A stretch of DNA of 64,000 nt from Haplosporangium gracile (taxonomy: Eukaryota; Mortierellomycota; Mortierellomycetes; Mortierellales; Mortierellaceae): assembly GCA_015499985.1 (NCBI GenBank), contig JAAAUF010000096.1, positions 1 to 64,000 on the forward strand. The letters are read 5' to 3'. Position 1 is the stretch's first letter. Each line of letters begins with the position of its first letter. Below are positions 33,964 to 46,931 of the stretch, in pieces. The notes under the pieces are model-generated. The model was not told the DNA's origin. It saw only the letters and a program-made list of their open reading frames with translations, and did not search any database. Made by a program: the position numbers and the translations under genes.

Positions 33964-36900
33964 CTATGAGGAGTGGACCATCTCGAGGGCAACCATGAGC
34001 TCCATATTCTTCTCCATAATGGCAGTCGCCTCCTCCTCAGCCTTGGTCATCTTGCGCTCCAACAACTGTGTCTGCTTAATCCATTTTTCCCGCTGACGCT
34101 CATAGGCTGATTTGACTTTCCCTCTGTTCTCCTCCTCATCCTCATCATCGCTGTTATCTGCAGCACGGCCAAGTAGGGCAGCAAGATCAAGATCAGCCAG
34201 GATGGCGCGCAAACGCCGGTTCTCCTGCTCGACTTTATCGATTTGGTATCGGCTCTCTTGCTGCTGAAGCTGCTCGATCGCCAATTGCCGCTCCAGCGAC
34301 TTGTTGGTCTTGATCCAGGTATCCATCTCAAAGTCGTGCTCGCCTTGCTTCTTCTCCAAATCAAAGATCCGTGCCTCGAGCTGCTGATTCCGATCGAACC
34401 GCTCGTCCAAACGAGCGACGAGAACCTTTTCACGCGCGCGGAAGGTCGCTTGCTCCTTGACCAACTCCTTCTCGGCTGTGGCCTGGCTCTGTTGCTCCTG
34501 CTGCTCCTGACGGAACTTGAGGACGAGCTGCTCAGAATCAGCCTTGGACTGCTCTGTCAGGTCGGTGAGTTTGTCGGCATGATCCTGAACGACCTTCTCC
34601 AGGAATTCTTCCTGATCTCGCTGGATCTGTTCGACCTCTGAGGCATGTTGGGTTTCGAGGCGAGAAATCTTGAGGGTCAGGCGCTGGACCGTATCCTGGA
34701 GGGTCCGGTACTGTGCCTCCTCTTGCTGCAACCGCTCGGTGAAGATCTCGAGTTCCAGTTGAAGGGCCGCGTTGGATTCCTGCTGAACACTCTGTTCTTG
34801 TCGCATCTTCTCCAACTCCTCCTCCTGTTCAGCCACTGTGTTGTTCGAGCCGGGTGGGCGATGGATATTGTCGCCTTTCTCCTGCAGCTTCTTGATCATC
34901 ATGGCTTCCAGTTTCGTCTCGAGTTCCTGTCGGGCCTCCAATGCGGCTGCTGCCCCCTTGTCCTGCTCGACCAACAACGCCTGGAGTCGCTGGATCTCAT
35001 CCTTGGCTGTCACCAGCTCCTTCTCCTTTTCAATCATCGATGGCGATGGTCCATTGGATCCAATCTCGGGAGTCATGGGAAGAGAGGGCGCAGGCGTTGG
35101 TAAGGAATCTTGACCACCAAATGCGTACTCTGCCAGCAGCTGAGCACTTGGCTGAACAAGATCCCGACCTCCAGAGGGCTTGCGACGACGCTGAGTCGCG
35201 GTGTCGCTAGAAGAAGAAGCAGTCGTAGACCGTGGTCCAGCAGAGGGAGGTGGAGGCGGAGGCAGTGAAGGAAGGGGGAGCATAGGAGGAGCTTGGTTTA
35301 GCATTCCGTCCATCATTGCAATAGATCCAGTCCTAGGCCTTGGCGTCGTAGGCGGCATAATATTGGAGGACACTGGAGGGCTGGGTTTGGCACGACGCGT
35401 TGGATCCCGTGTGCCCTTTCTTGGTCCTCCGTTGGCTGAAGGTGGAGGAGAAGGATAGGCGCCAGTACCGAGGATGGGCGCCGACATCATAGGTGGGGCT
35501 GGACCAGGAGGTGGTCGAATTCCAGAGACAGGTGTTGTTGGACGAGACTTCATCATCGAGACCGGAGACGTTGTCCGGTTGGGGCCAGATTTGGGAACGC
35601 CATCTTCCAGTGAAGCCAAAAGCTGCTGACGACTGGGACCTGTTGGCATTGGCAAAAACTCTTCAGCAACGATCCCGAGAGGTGTGGTTGCCCTTGAGCG
35701 AGACGAGGAAGATGTAGCAAGCGAGGGCTTTGGGCTGACCAAGTTCCTAGGGGGCGAAACCTCTTGCTGCATTTGTGAGAGCTCCCACTGGAACTGCTCG
35801 ATTTGGCGATCGCCCTCGTCCGTTTTCTGACTTTTAGTAGCAGCAGCAGCAGTAGCAGCGGCAGCCAAAGCAGCAACAAAGGCTACCTCGAGATCGCCAT
35901 CCTTGGCTCCAGGAGACGCCAGCATGTTGACCTCATCCACATCCGTTTGGCTCAGTGTATGGCTCAGACGGAGCTGGGACTTTGTCGTCAATGGAGGTTT
36001 GACGACCAGTTGTGAGAGTCGAGGTGAGTTGCGTTTGTTTCGTCGCTGTTGGTCCAGGCGTTGGCGTTCAGAGTCGTCCGATATCACGGACCCGTTGTCG
36101 TCATCCTCGTCCACATGTAACAACCGCCTGCTGTTCTCGTATCCCTGTGAAGTCGCAGACGGATCCTGATGGGTACCCATGTCAAGCGGGCGGTGGTCAA
36201 AGGGGTTATCCAGTGGGTGGACCTGAAGAGTCACTGATGGGGCTGAAAAATCCATAGGTGAATGGTGACCGCTGTTGCGGCGTCTGAGGTTGGTCAACAG
36301 TTGACTTGGCGAGTTCGCAAGAGAGGTGGGCAAACTGCTTCGTCTCCGGAGCTTGCGTTCCTCTGCACTTGTCACTGTCAGGCGGTTACCACTAGGGCTC
36401 GACTGGCCCACTGGAGAAGGATCCCGTACGACCACCACGGCGGGTGGGGGAGGCGTTAGACCACCCAGCATCTGGTCCATGCTCATCGGCGGCTGTTGTT
36501 GTTGCTGTTGCTTTCTCGCCTGCCGCGCCGCTCTGTTCTCACGATCATGCTCCGTCCGCCTAAGGTTGCTACGAGCCTCACGTGGACTGCTTGGTCCAAG
36601 AGTAGGAGAGGCCATCTTTTGAAGCATGGCCTCGTACTGATCCAAAGAGGGCAGATCGCCATCTGGAGGCATGTTTGCTGCCGGTGCCTGTCCTTGCTCA
36701 CGACGTTTGGGAACTGATCTGTGGTTCATGCGAGGAGAGCCCTGTTGGCTTGGTCCAACTTGATCAATAGACTGCATCAACGACTGCGACTGAGCCATTA
36801 GGAATTCTTGCTGAAAGGTACGGCTGACAGAGATGTGAGAGGCGTCCGAGGGAGTGGATCTATGTTGTCTCTGGTGTTGCTGCGGGTACTGATGGGGATA

Positions 36901-37773
36901 GAGTGGTTGTGGTTGCTGAAAGTTGGGTGTGTGGTTATCTGCACTTGTGCTGTTCCCCAAAGATAGATTCGACTCGTTAGCGTGTTGGGTATCGTAGCTG
37001 GGGTATTCTTGTTGAGAGTACTGCTGGTCCGGTCGAGCTGATCCATTAGCGTTAGGTGCCCCGTTGAACGAGGTTGAGGGATGGTAAGTGGACAGATCCT
37101 GGTATTGTTGATACTGTTGAGGTTGATATTGTTGCTGCTGCTGCTGTTGAGAATAAGCGCTGCTGCTGCTCATTTGACTGATATGGCTTAAATGACTGCC
37201 AGTGTAACCGCCGCCGTTGCCGTAGCCGTATCCCATTCCTGCTCCACTTGCAGTACTATTATTGCTGTTGCTTCGGTTCCTGGCTGAGAGCGTGACAGAG
37301 GATCCACGTGGGGGTGGCGCGTAGGACTGGTGAGGTGAATAGTGGTTCGCCGCCGCCGGTTGCTGCTGGGATTGGCTGTTGTTACTGTTGTTGCTGTACT
37401 GGTTCGCGTAGTTGCTCGCCGAAGGGTCTGTTGAGACCCAACTTTGAATTGAGCTCACCGAAGCCGTCGAAGGTTTCTGAAGGAGGAGAGAAACGAGGAA
37501 AAATCATTATGTAAGGAGAAAGGTTAAACGGTAAAGCTCCTTTCTTCACATTCACTCGCTCAGTCTTTTTTTTTTTTTTTTTCATCGGATGAGAGATGAG
37601 GAAGTGTGGGAGGGAGGGAGGAGGAGGTTTCTTACCATGGACTGATTGCTGTATGCATTCCAGTCGGATGACTCAGTGGGGAAGGCGTGTCCTTCCTGAA
37701 ACTGGTTCGAGGGCGCGTATCGTTGCTGTTGCTGTTGGCCTTGCAAGGGCGAGGTAGTATACCTTGAAGCCAT
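33964..37773 (-). CDS. Large disordered protein with C-terminal coiled coil
   Basis: Two exons, 37773-37636 and 37476-33964, joined in phase, give 1216 residues. The first ~800 are Gln/Ser/Pro/Asn-rich with several poly-Q and poly-A tracts and Ser-Pro sites (likely phosphorylated). From about residue 870 to near the C-terminus there are heptad-rich segments (KELVTAKDEIQRLQALLVEQ, then long Q/E/L-rich runs), predicted to form an extended coiled coil. An acidic break, SDDEDEEENRGK, lies near residue 1160. No catalytic domain is visible. The layout suits a cytoskeletal or polarity scaffold, but the function is not inferable from sequence alone. The leader upstream (37860-38090) is again pyrimidine-rich on the sense strand. 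Confidence 0.82.
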
Positions 37774-39320
37774 GGTTCATAAAAATGTATAGGAGTGGGT
37801 CGTTAGCGGGAGAGAAGGGGTGTCTGGGCTTCGTGTCTTAAAAAAAGGAGGCGTGGGTATAAGGGAAAAGTTGATGAGGGAGAGAGGGAGGGAAGGAGGG
37901 AAAGTGGATGGCACGGTGGAATGAGGAAGAGTAAAAGGTGATGAGGGAAGAAAGAGTAGAGAGGGAGGAAAGAGAGGTGTAGAAGTGAAGAAGCGAAAGG
38001 AAGAGATGGAAGGAGGATTGAGTCGAGCCGAGTCGAGGCGAGTCGAGTCAAAAGGCAAAAAGAGAAAAGGGACAAGAGAAGAAAAATAGGAAAATAAAAA
38101 AATAAATGTCCGTTATGCCTGAGGAAGACGACAGATGATTCGATGTGTTCCTGCTTTCAATAATTAATTAGACTTTTCGATCAGAAAAATGAACGAAAAG
38201 GCCAACCTGCTTCAACGGCTTCGACCACATGCCCCAAAGAACCTGGACCTCCTCTTCCTCCCTTCTTCTTTTTTATTTTTATTTTTTTTTGTGTCCACTT
38301 GTGGAATCTTCAGAGAAAATGAAAATATGTACTGCGACCGTCGTATCATATCGTGGACTATCGTACCGTATTCCGTTTCGTCCTCATTTTTTTTTGAGCT
38401 TCGATGCTCCTCTTCATTCATGTATCTCTCTGCCTCGTGTATAGTACTGCCTCAGCATATGCCACCATTCTCTTTCGTGAACTAAAAATGCCTATGTGAA
38501 TGAATGGTGTTCATCTCGCTAAAGAATTGGATCTAATTTGTCAATTTCCGCCTCTCCATCTCCACCGCAAATGAAACGAAAGAAAAAACAAGAAGTTGAA
38601 CAACAACAGAAAGGGAAAGAAAGAGCTCCTTGAGCACAACGAAAATTCAAAAGGCCGAAAGGCTCTTCTCACTTTCTGCAGCGAACCAATTGCCATGCCT
38701 CGGCGTGTCAACCACAACAACAAAAGTGTATATTCGTTTTTTGAGAGCCAACCCTAATAATGCAGCACATGTACGTTAGACTTGCATCTAGGCTCCAATT
38801 CACCATTTTTTTGTGTGAAGTTGTGTATTCTGTGCTGAGTTTGTCTGTATGCGTTGCTTACAATCGTTTTTCAGTCACCTGTTAGCCATTCTCAATTTGT
38901 CTTTTGCGCCTTCTATCCCTATTTAATCCTTTTCAAGCAGCGTAGCTCTCTTCACTCGCGTATACCTTTTCTTGACCTGCTATGTCCTCGGCGCGAAAGG
39001 ATGTGTCTCTGACTACGGAATGTGGTCCTCTTTTGGGAGGGCGTAAATGAAGGACAGTCACTCCTATGGCGTCTATTTTTAGACACACGCTATTAGTCCG
39101 TGTCTGACACTTTTATTTCTTTTTGGTCCACCCAAGCATCGCCCCGATCACTCAGCGTCTCCCTCTCTGCTCATCCGGTCCTCCTGGCTCGGCCATGCTC
39201 CTCTCTCCTTCTTTCTCCACTTCTCAACCCCACAACCTCGACATCACCAAGCAAACTCAATTTCTCGGCTCATGACAACACCCCTTCTTCTCTAACACCC
39301 ATCTCAACCTCAGACATAGA
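37774..39320. other. Divergent intergenic region, two leaders
   Basis: Between the coiled-coil gene (leftward) and the NADPH oxidase (rightward). 37860-38090 is purine-rich on plus (sense pyrimidine for the left gene); 39120-39320 is C/T-rich and ends in CTCAACCTCAGACATAGAATG for the right gene. The middle is AT-rich with no gene. Confidence 0.5.
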
Positions 39321-41237
39321 ATGTCCACAACGGCCAAGGTCCTCCTCTCGGCATCTCACGGTGCCATCTTTTACTATGGCTTTCAGCTCCAGCGCAACGA
39401 CAAGGAACTATCAGACATCAATGCCATTGGATTCTCAATCTACTGCTCCAGAGGAGCCGCACTCTGTCTCGCCTTCGATATGGCCCTCATCATGCTTCCA
39501 ATGTGCCGCAAACTGCTTTCCTACGTCTCTAGGATAATTTTTGTCCTCTTTCACATTGGTCAAGGAACTCTCTCCGAAGGCAGCAACTCCAACACGGCAA
39601 TCTATCACAAGCTTCTCGCTTATCACATCCTCTTCTTTCTCACCGTCCATGTCCTCGGTCACTGTGTCAACTTTTATCGACTGGGACAACTCGGCCGAGG
39701 AAGCGCCATGTCCTACCATTTTGGAACCTGGGCTGGAGTGACGGGATACTGGATGCTTCTCATTCTGGGTATCATGTTTGTCACAGCTCACAAGAAGATC
39801 AGGAAACGGCACTTTGAGGTCTTTTGGTACACTCACCATCTCGCCCTCGTGTGCATGGGCATGTTTGCCTTCCACGGTTACGGCTGCTTTGTCAAGACCA
39901 ATGAGGGCCAATGTCGAGGCTACGGATCCTGGCGATACATTGTCCTGGCGTCCGTGATCTATCTTATCGAACGTATCCTCCGAGCTCTCGAGTCGCGCCC
40001 CTCCATCCCATTATCCCTGGCCATTGCTCACCCTGGAGGCGCTATTGAGCTCAACTTCAAGGATCCATCTTTGCACTACCGCCCAGGACAGCACCTCTAC
40101 CTCAATATACCTCAGCTGTCCAACTTAGAGTGGCATCCATTCACCATCACCTCTTCACCCATCGAGTCAACCATTTCGTTACACATTCGCCAGGATGGAG
40201 ACTGGACAACACAACTTGGACAATTACTCGGGCACGGACCGGAAACCCCTCGACTAGAGCAGGCTCAAGCAGTTCGGGATCGATCCTTGTTACCAGAGAT
40301 CAGGATCGATGGACCTTACGGTGGTCCTAAAGAGGATGTCCTAAATTTTGACCACGTCGTCTTGATCGGAACAGGGAACGGAATTACGACCTTTTCAGGC
40401 GTTTTGCGACACATTTGGTAAGGTTTCCGTTGCATGGCCCTCTTTTTACATTTTATGACCTATGCAATCCAAATAAGTTTCAATTAATTGTCCCACAAAT
40501 TTATTAATACTGGCTGTGCGCAAATTGGCCGCAATAGGTTTCGACATCAGGAAACGCAGAGCTCACGCCTCAAGACGCTGGACTTGTATTGGGTATCACG
40601 AGATACCAACAAGCTGGACTGGTTTCAGTCCCTGTTCTCGATGGAAAAGACCATGGAGCTCTTTAGGACAGGACTGATTCGCATCCACATCTACTTCACC
40701 TCAACTTCCTCCAGACGGAAACCAGTCATCAAGCGTGGATCGATGATGAGTCGGACCAAGAGTCAGGATTCATCTCACTCGTTACCTTTGCTTCGGACAG
40801 AAGGGTTGGCTCAAGGACGGTATTCTGACGATGACGAGGACGGCGAGGAGCACGACGACTTGTTGTCACCACTAGATCGCCCAATTGGATCCAGCTCGCT
40901 GATCTCGTTGGCTTCTATCCACTCTCCACCATCGGACTCTCCTGCCACCTTTTCGGGAGGAGCAGCAGCAGACGCCTACACGAGGTCTCTTGAGGGCATG
41001 GAACAGGGAGACGGCGATGCTATTATCGGACCGGACAACATCCACCTTGGTCGACCTAACTTCACGCTAGAATTTGACAACATGAGGAGCAAGTGGACAC
41101 AGGGTGACGCATCTTCGGAGCGCCAGGTTAAAGTCGGCGTCTTCTACTGTGGGTCGCCTGGTCTAGGTAGAGCTCTTGGGCGTGAATGCCAGCGAGTGAG
41201 TACGTCCGGGATGAAGTTTTCATTTGTCGAGGAATAA
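39321..41237 (+). CDS. nox: NADPH oxidase catalytic subunit (gp91phox-like)
   Basis: Two exons, 39321-40417 and 40538-41237, give 598 residues. It transfers electrons from NADPH through FAD and two hemes to O2, making superoxide across a membrane. The heme ligands keep the gp91phox spacing: H96 (YHKLLAY) and H110 on one helix, H172 and H185 on the other (FWYTHHL...FAFHGYG). FAD motif HPFTIT lies at 272-277; IDGPYGG and IGTGNGITTFSG form the flavin/NADPH core; and FYCGSPGLGRAL is the last NADPH motif. No EF-hands are present, so it is NoxA/NoxB-like rather than NoxC. Odd: a roughly 110-residue acidic, Ser-rich insertion (about residues 425-540, with DDDEDGEEHDD) splits the NADPH-binding domain, and the usual C-terminal Phe is missing (ends KFSFVEE). 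Confidence 0.93.
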
Positions 41238-41432
41238 AGTTCACACTCTTTAAAATGAAATCAGATGTTGCATTTGCAGTGTTGTTATGTTCTTTGAGTC
41301 GACCCGCGAAATTGTTCCTGGTTTGACTGCTCTTGCCCGAGAAAAGGCCGAGCGAGCGACAAAGGGGGATCAACCGATCAGTGGTGGTTCAACTTTACTT
41401 TTTGACATCATACCCACACGACAAAAGACATC

Positions 41433-43033
41433 ATGGCATCAAGGCTTCGACCCGTTTTGGCGTCCGCCCTCAGGATACTCCCCAGGACAGCAGCAGCAAG
41501 AGTCTCTTCAGCCGCTGCCATTTCCGCCAGACGCTCGCTCTCTCTCAAATCATTCTTCACTTCCCGCAAACCCGCGACATCGGATCCGTTCACGTCCCAG
41601 TTTGAGCCCGTCCTCGAGCAGGCCGACCTCTTCCACCCTCTCAGCAAATCTCCTCTGGCTCCTGTTCGCGCCAAGGCTGACTGGATCGCTGCCCATGGAA
41701 CGTGTCCTGTATGCAAGGAGCAGCATGCTGTGGAGGAGCACCAGGAGGAGGCAAAAAAGACCAAGAGCAAGCCGCCTACATACGAGTGCCCAGATTGTGG
41801 ATACCCAACCCATTGCAGCGAGGAGCACTACAAGATGGACAAGGAGCATCATAAGCACGTCTGTGGAATACTTCGGGAGGTCAACGAGGACGAGCATGAT
41901 CTGCGATCTGGTCGTCGTATGAAGGAGTTTGAGTTTCCAGGTAACAAACTGGTCCTTTTCCCTTCTGCCAATGCCGATTTGCTCCGCAGCGGGTCTTTCG
42001 ACCATCGAGGGAAATTTAGGGTCAATTGAACATGCATCATACAGCGCAGATCCTAATTTTTTTTTTGATTGCTATGTCTATAGGAGCACAGCACCGCGAT
42101 GAGGCTGTCAACTTGTCAAATTGGGATACCTTACTGTACACTCGTGGATTTCTCAGTATGAACTCGGAACGGTCAATGCGTCATGTCTCTCACGTCCTGA
42201 CCTACCCTCTCACCATTGGATCGGTCCTTCACCAGTCTTCACCCTACCAGCTCGGCAAGGATCTCACTGTCGAGGGGTTGAAGTCATTAGCCGGTAAGGA
42301 AGCTTTTTCACTGGCAGTGACAACCCGGATTTTGTCAACTGTGATTGTTCTTTGTCGTTAAAAACCATTTACTTCTATATTCATAATAGCTCTTCGCCAT
42401 ACGCTTCACCCAGCGATGATCCCAGGAATCACTCAAAACCAGGATCTCCGCAGCACAGCAACACACACTGTCCGTATCTTTTGCTTGGGCGCCCGTGCAG
42501 AGTCGCATCTCCCCCCTCACATCTACATGCAGCTCGCCTACCTGTTCCCCACCACCGCCTTCCAGATCCACTTTGTCGGCCCGGACGCGATCCCCCCTCA
42601 CACCAAATCAAAGGAACCCCACCAACACATTCACTATGAGCAGATGACCTTTGTCTACGATAGCTCTCGGTACGAGGCCTACCACGCCGAGGCCGGACCC
42701 TTCAACCCTTACTACGACGTCTTCTTCCTCTTCTCACCCGGTTTGGCCCACCCTTCAACCAAGGACATGTGGAAGCCTACGATCCCCTTGTTGCTGGATA
42801 CCAAGTGCGCCATCTTTGGAACGGGTTTCGACGAGCGCGACGTGATGAACGATGTGGCCGAGATTGAGAATGCAGGATATGAATTGGATTGGTTGATGAA
42901 GCCCCGGGAGAATGTGTTCAGGAGTTTGAAGCATGAGATCAATATGACGGATGTCCGACAGTCGGCGCAGTGTAACTGGGGCATTTGGGGAATCCGCGGT
43001 CGTCGTTATGATGTTCGCCCTAGTGATCAATAG
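41433..43033 (+). CDS. MSS51: MSS51 mitochondrial COX1 translation activator
   Basis: Three exons, 41433-41940, 42084-42293 and 42390-43033, give 453 residues. In yeast, Mss51 activates COX1 mRNA translation on mitochondrial ribosomes and binds new Cox1 for cytochrome oxidase assembly. The first ~45 residues are Arg/Ala/Ser-rich without acids, a mitochondrial presequence. A MYND-like zinc finger spans C91 to C144 (CPVC ... YECPDCGYPTHC ... HHKHVC). Its two Cys-Pro pairs (C91, C119) correspond to the heme-regulatory motifs known in yeast. After it come the family blocks NLSNWDTLLYTRGF and FNPYYDVFFLFSPGLAHP. It starts only 195 bp after the NOX stop on the same strand. Confidence 0.93.
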
Positions 43034-43394
43034 AGTATTTTTTTTTGTTTCCTGAAGAGTTAGATTTACTAAAAAAAAAAAAAAACAACAACAATAACAC
43101 ACTTTGCATTTTCATTTATCGATACTGGAGTTTCTTGCAATTGATTGTGGAGGAGAGGGGGGTTTGGGCGTATAAGATGTAAAAAGGAACTCGTGCGTCT
43201 ATGCGGTTTATTGCAGGCCGTACAATGTAGTGTTAAGGAAGAACAACTAAACGTGGGGGCGAGAGAAAAACTATATACGTAGAAAATGCTGGCGGAGTAT
43301 GGAGAGAACCCAATGAAGTCGTGAAAAATGAAAAGACATGAAGTGAGTTAAAAGGAGGAGTAGGAGGAGGAGGGAGAGGGACGGCGTGCAAAAC
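43034..43394. other. Convergent 3' flanks, no gene
   Basis: Short gap between the MSS51 stop and the GPI-protein stop, holding both 3' UTRs. A-rich run at 43072-43085. Confidence 0.6.
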
Positions 43395-44501
43395 TCAGAA
43401 GAGAGTCATGCCGATGGCGCTGAGGGCGGCAGCAGCGACAATAGTAATGAGGCCCTGAGCTCCCAGATGGTTGTAGGCATTGGCGCTGTTGGTGGTTGCA
43501 TGAGACTGAGCTGCCTTCGCGGCGTCCTGGATCAAAGTGATTGGACCGTTGGGCGATGCTGCATTCTGGCTGGAACTCGCCACCACTATAGTTATATTTC
43601 AACCCACGAAACGGAAGGGAAAAAGGGTTATTGATGTTAATGAGCTAAGAGATTTTTGAACTTGTAACGCAACAACAAAAGAAGCAAATCGTACCAGGAG
43701 CAGACTTGTCGGTGACAACGGCGGCAGTCTCGGGGGCCTCGCCAGTAGCAGAAATAAGGAATGGATGGGAGTAAAAGTCGCCCTGGAGATTTCCGGCTTC
43801 GTCGGTGACGATAAACTCAAGCGCACAGGTGTCTAGGCAATCGACGTTAGGGACCTTGGAGATGTCCCATGTATGCTCTCCGGTCTGGGTGTCCGAGACC
43901 AGTGGGGGCTCAAAGCGCTTGTATGCCTTGGAGTCTAGAAAGGGAAAAAAAAACATATCAAATAGTGGGAGACAGGGTTGCGTTTTTCTTGGATTAATAC
44001 TGTGCGCCAAGAAGGTGGTGGTGGACACATATAAAGCAATATGAGAGAGTGGAAGAGAGAAGCAATAAGGTGGGGCTGGCAGGCAGGCGTGAACTTACCA
44101 CCGCCGACGATGTAGATAGTGACAAGGTGGTCCTTGGGGGTGGGAGAGCTCAATCTCCATCGGATTTTGGCGGCCGATCCAATCTTCCAGCGTGTAACTG
44201 TTGAAAAGATAGATAGTAAGAGTATTGAGGTATGTTAGCAATTGTCGCGTGAGCGGGTGTAATATCTTGGATTTTTATCCCACCAGGTTTTGTTATGAGA
44301 GGGACTGGGGACGAGGAGAAATATGAATAAAGGCGGATTGGGTAAAGGGCATAAAAGGAGGATTTAGTGGCGAGGGTTGAGGGGTGATGGTTGGGGTTTA
44401 CCTGCAGTAGGGTCGGAGCTCAAGACATCGGCGGAAGTGGTGGATGCCAGCGCCAAAGCGGAGAGGAGGGTCAAGGTGCAAACGGCAGCGGAGGGGAGCA
44501 T
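43395..44501 (-). CDS. GPI-anchored Kre9/Knh1-like cell-wall protein
   Basis: Four exons, 44501-44402, 44197-44099, 43934-43695 and 43585-43395, all joined in phase, give 209 residues. Residues 1 to ~20 are a signal peptide (LTLLSALALAS). The middle part matches the Ser/Thr-rich GPI-anchored membrane family related to Kre9/Knh1: a KIRWRLSS strand, DHLVTIYIVGG, then an Ig-like sandwich with GEHTWDISKVPNVDC and a Cys pair in VDCLDTCALEF. The C-terminus ends in a hydrophobic tail (LITIVAAAALSAIGMTLF) after a small-residue stretch, a GPI-attachment signal. Likely role: cell surface, beta-glucan assembly or wall structure. The exact function of this paralogue cannot be assigned. Confidence 0.88.
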
Positions 44502-46931
44502 GATGATGAATTTTTAGGATGCGGCTGTGTTGGTGAATGTGAGAATGCAGGTAAAGGAGGATAGGTTGGTCGGTCGGATGTAAAGAGGACAAGAAGAAGT
44601 CAAGAGAGAAAAAGAGAGAGAGAGAGAAAGAGAGAGGAAGAAAGGAAATCAAAGTTGACACTTGGGTCGGCGAGTGTGTTTTATTAGGCTAGCCTGAACC
44701 CCCTTTCTCCCTTGCTGTTGTTACCGAACAGGCGTATACACAGACTCTCAACAAAAAACCTTTCTTTGGTTTCTATCCTAGAGGTGTCAAGCAGGCGTTC
44801 CTCATTATATTCATCTAGGAGAGCATTAGGCTCTAAATAACAAAGGCAAAAGCGAGAATTGAAAGTGTGTATGACAGGTAGAGCTATGAATGGGCAAAAA
44901 AAAAAAAAATGGCTAGAGAAATGGAAAGGGAGAACGCCAAAATAAAACAAGGAACTCCTTCAAACAAACCGAAACGGTGAAAAGGGTTGGGTTGACTAGA
45001 TTGTGCTCAGGATACAAAGATGGATGGAAAGGTTGAACCTCCTGACAAAATTGATACTGATAAACAAAACGAGCTCAGCGGTGAAGGTAAAGAATAGGAC
45101 TACAGCTATTGTAGGTAATACTAGGAGGTGTTTGCCTGCTCTGTCTCCTTGATAAGTTTTATTTTGCTGTTGTTGTTGTTGTTGCACCAAGATGCGATGT
45201 CGACGTCTATGCTGTTGAACATAAGCATGGTGTGAGTATGCCTACAAAAAAATTGCAGGACCGTATCTAGCGTACATGACATATGATGGGGCTTATGCGT
45301 CTGAAGTAAGAGGAGGAAGAGAAGGAAGAGGAGGAAGAGGAGAAAGAAATGAATGGCGACAAGCTCGATCACCAATGAAAGCTAGAAAAAATGTGTAAGA
45401 ATGATGCCGTGTAGAAGAGAGTTGAGCACGTTATGTGTATCGGAAGGGTATCAGCCAATTCACGTCATCCCAAAAAAGACGAAATACTGTCCGTGGGAGG
45501 AATGGGTTGTCGCGCGTGGGAGAGGAAGGGACAGGGTGTATTTTGAGAGAGCGGGCGGAGGATGAATGGAATGATTCGATTGCGTCGTGTATATGTGTAT
45601 GTGTGCTGCTGCTTCATCGTTCTTATGTGAAGATCGTTGTGGGATCGAAATGGATTATGCGATGGATGTTTTTGAGTTTAAATGACTGTTTCTGGCAGGA
45701 GTGGTCGCTGTCTTTGTTGTTGGCTCTGTGTTTTTTGTATCCCGCCTATCGGGTTGCAAATTAATTAGCCGCCCTTCGAGGACAGTAAGGACAGGGCCAG
45801 CGAGCAGAAGGCACAAGGGACAGAGACACCAAAATCGCACATTTCTATGTGTATGTGTGTTTGTGCATCATGTCGCTCTCTTTTCTTTACCAAGAATAAA
45901 CCCGTTCTGTATCTGTAAAACAAAAGTGTCAAGAAAAACAAAGCACTCTTTCCTTTTCTTTTCCTCTGCAGACAAAAAATAAAAGTGGCATAGCAAACAT
46001 AAAGAGGAGAATGGCGCCAAGGTCATTGCGTTTGCACAGGATACGGATCGAATAAACCCGAAAGTGATGGGTGTTGACAATCAACAATATCCCTTTAAGG
46101 ACATGATGTGAACATGCATTGACTATTTGGCTGTTTTGACTGTTTTGGCTGACGACAAGAGAAAGATAAATGAGCATGCAGCTGTAAATCAAGAAGATGA
46201 AGAAAGAGAAAAATAGCGACTTTCGGCTTTTTTCTTTGTCTTGATGAGCGGATGGGGATTGTGCGCTCTGGTGATTTTTTTTTCTTTTTTTTTTGATCTT
46301 AGTTTTGAGGAATGGACGAAGTGAGGCTCGATTTGTCAAAATTGTGCCGTGTGAGACTGCGAGTGAGTTTCAAGATAAATATTTCTTTTTTCTTTTTTTG
46401 AAAGGCGACAGTGCGCCCCTCCTTTCTAAGTCATTCTTGTGATCTGCAGCAAGTAAGCAAGCAAGCAAGTAAGCAAACAAGCAGTGCGGGGTGCGTGAGG
46501 GTAATAGATTGTGTGATGTCTGATTGATGTCTTTCTTCGAAATGTTTTATCCGAGGGCAATCAACCAGCAATACATAAAGGGGGGACCACCCTTCTTTGC
46601 TCTTTCCCTTTCTTTTTCTTTTACTTCCACTACTACCGCCCCCTTTTCGCAAACAACTTTGACCTGCTGTCGATCATCCCACTGCATCACCCGCCTAATT
46701 CATATCACCTACACTCCCTTAGCCCTTCCTTTTATCATCTGAACACTTCTCTATCTATCTATCTGTTTATCTCTGTTCATAGCACCCAAACAAACAGACA
46801 ACAACCACTTCCCTTTGTCTAAATCTACCCTTTTAACAACCAGTCCGCGTCAGACAACTCTTCCTTCTTTCTCCTCATTCCCTTCCCTTCTCTTCATTCA
46901 CCAATCACCACCCACACCCTTCACATACACA
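44502..46931. other. Divergent intergenic region, no convincing gene
   Basis: 44540-44650 is purine-rich on plus (sense leader of the GPI gene); 46590-46930 is C/T-rich (leader of the lyase gene). Between them, a short frame beginning at ATG 45020 (MDGKVEPPDKIDTDKQNEL) ends at a possible donor (GAAG|GTAAAG), but no following exon could be joined. Confidence 0.45.
46449..46484. repeat. AAGC tetranucleotide repeat
   Basis: About eight imperfect AAGC/AAGT/AAAC units on the plus strand. Confidence 0.8.
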
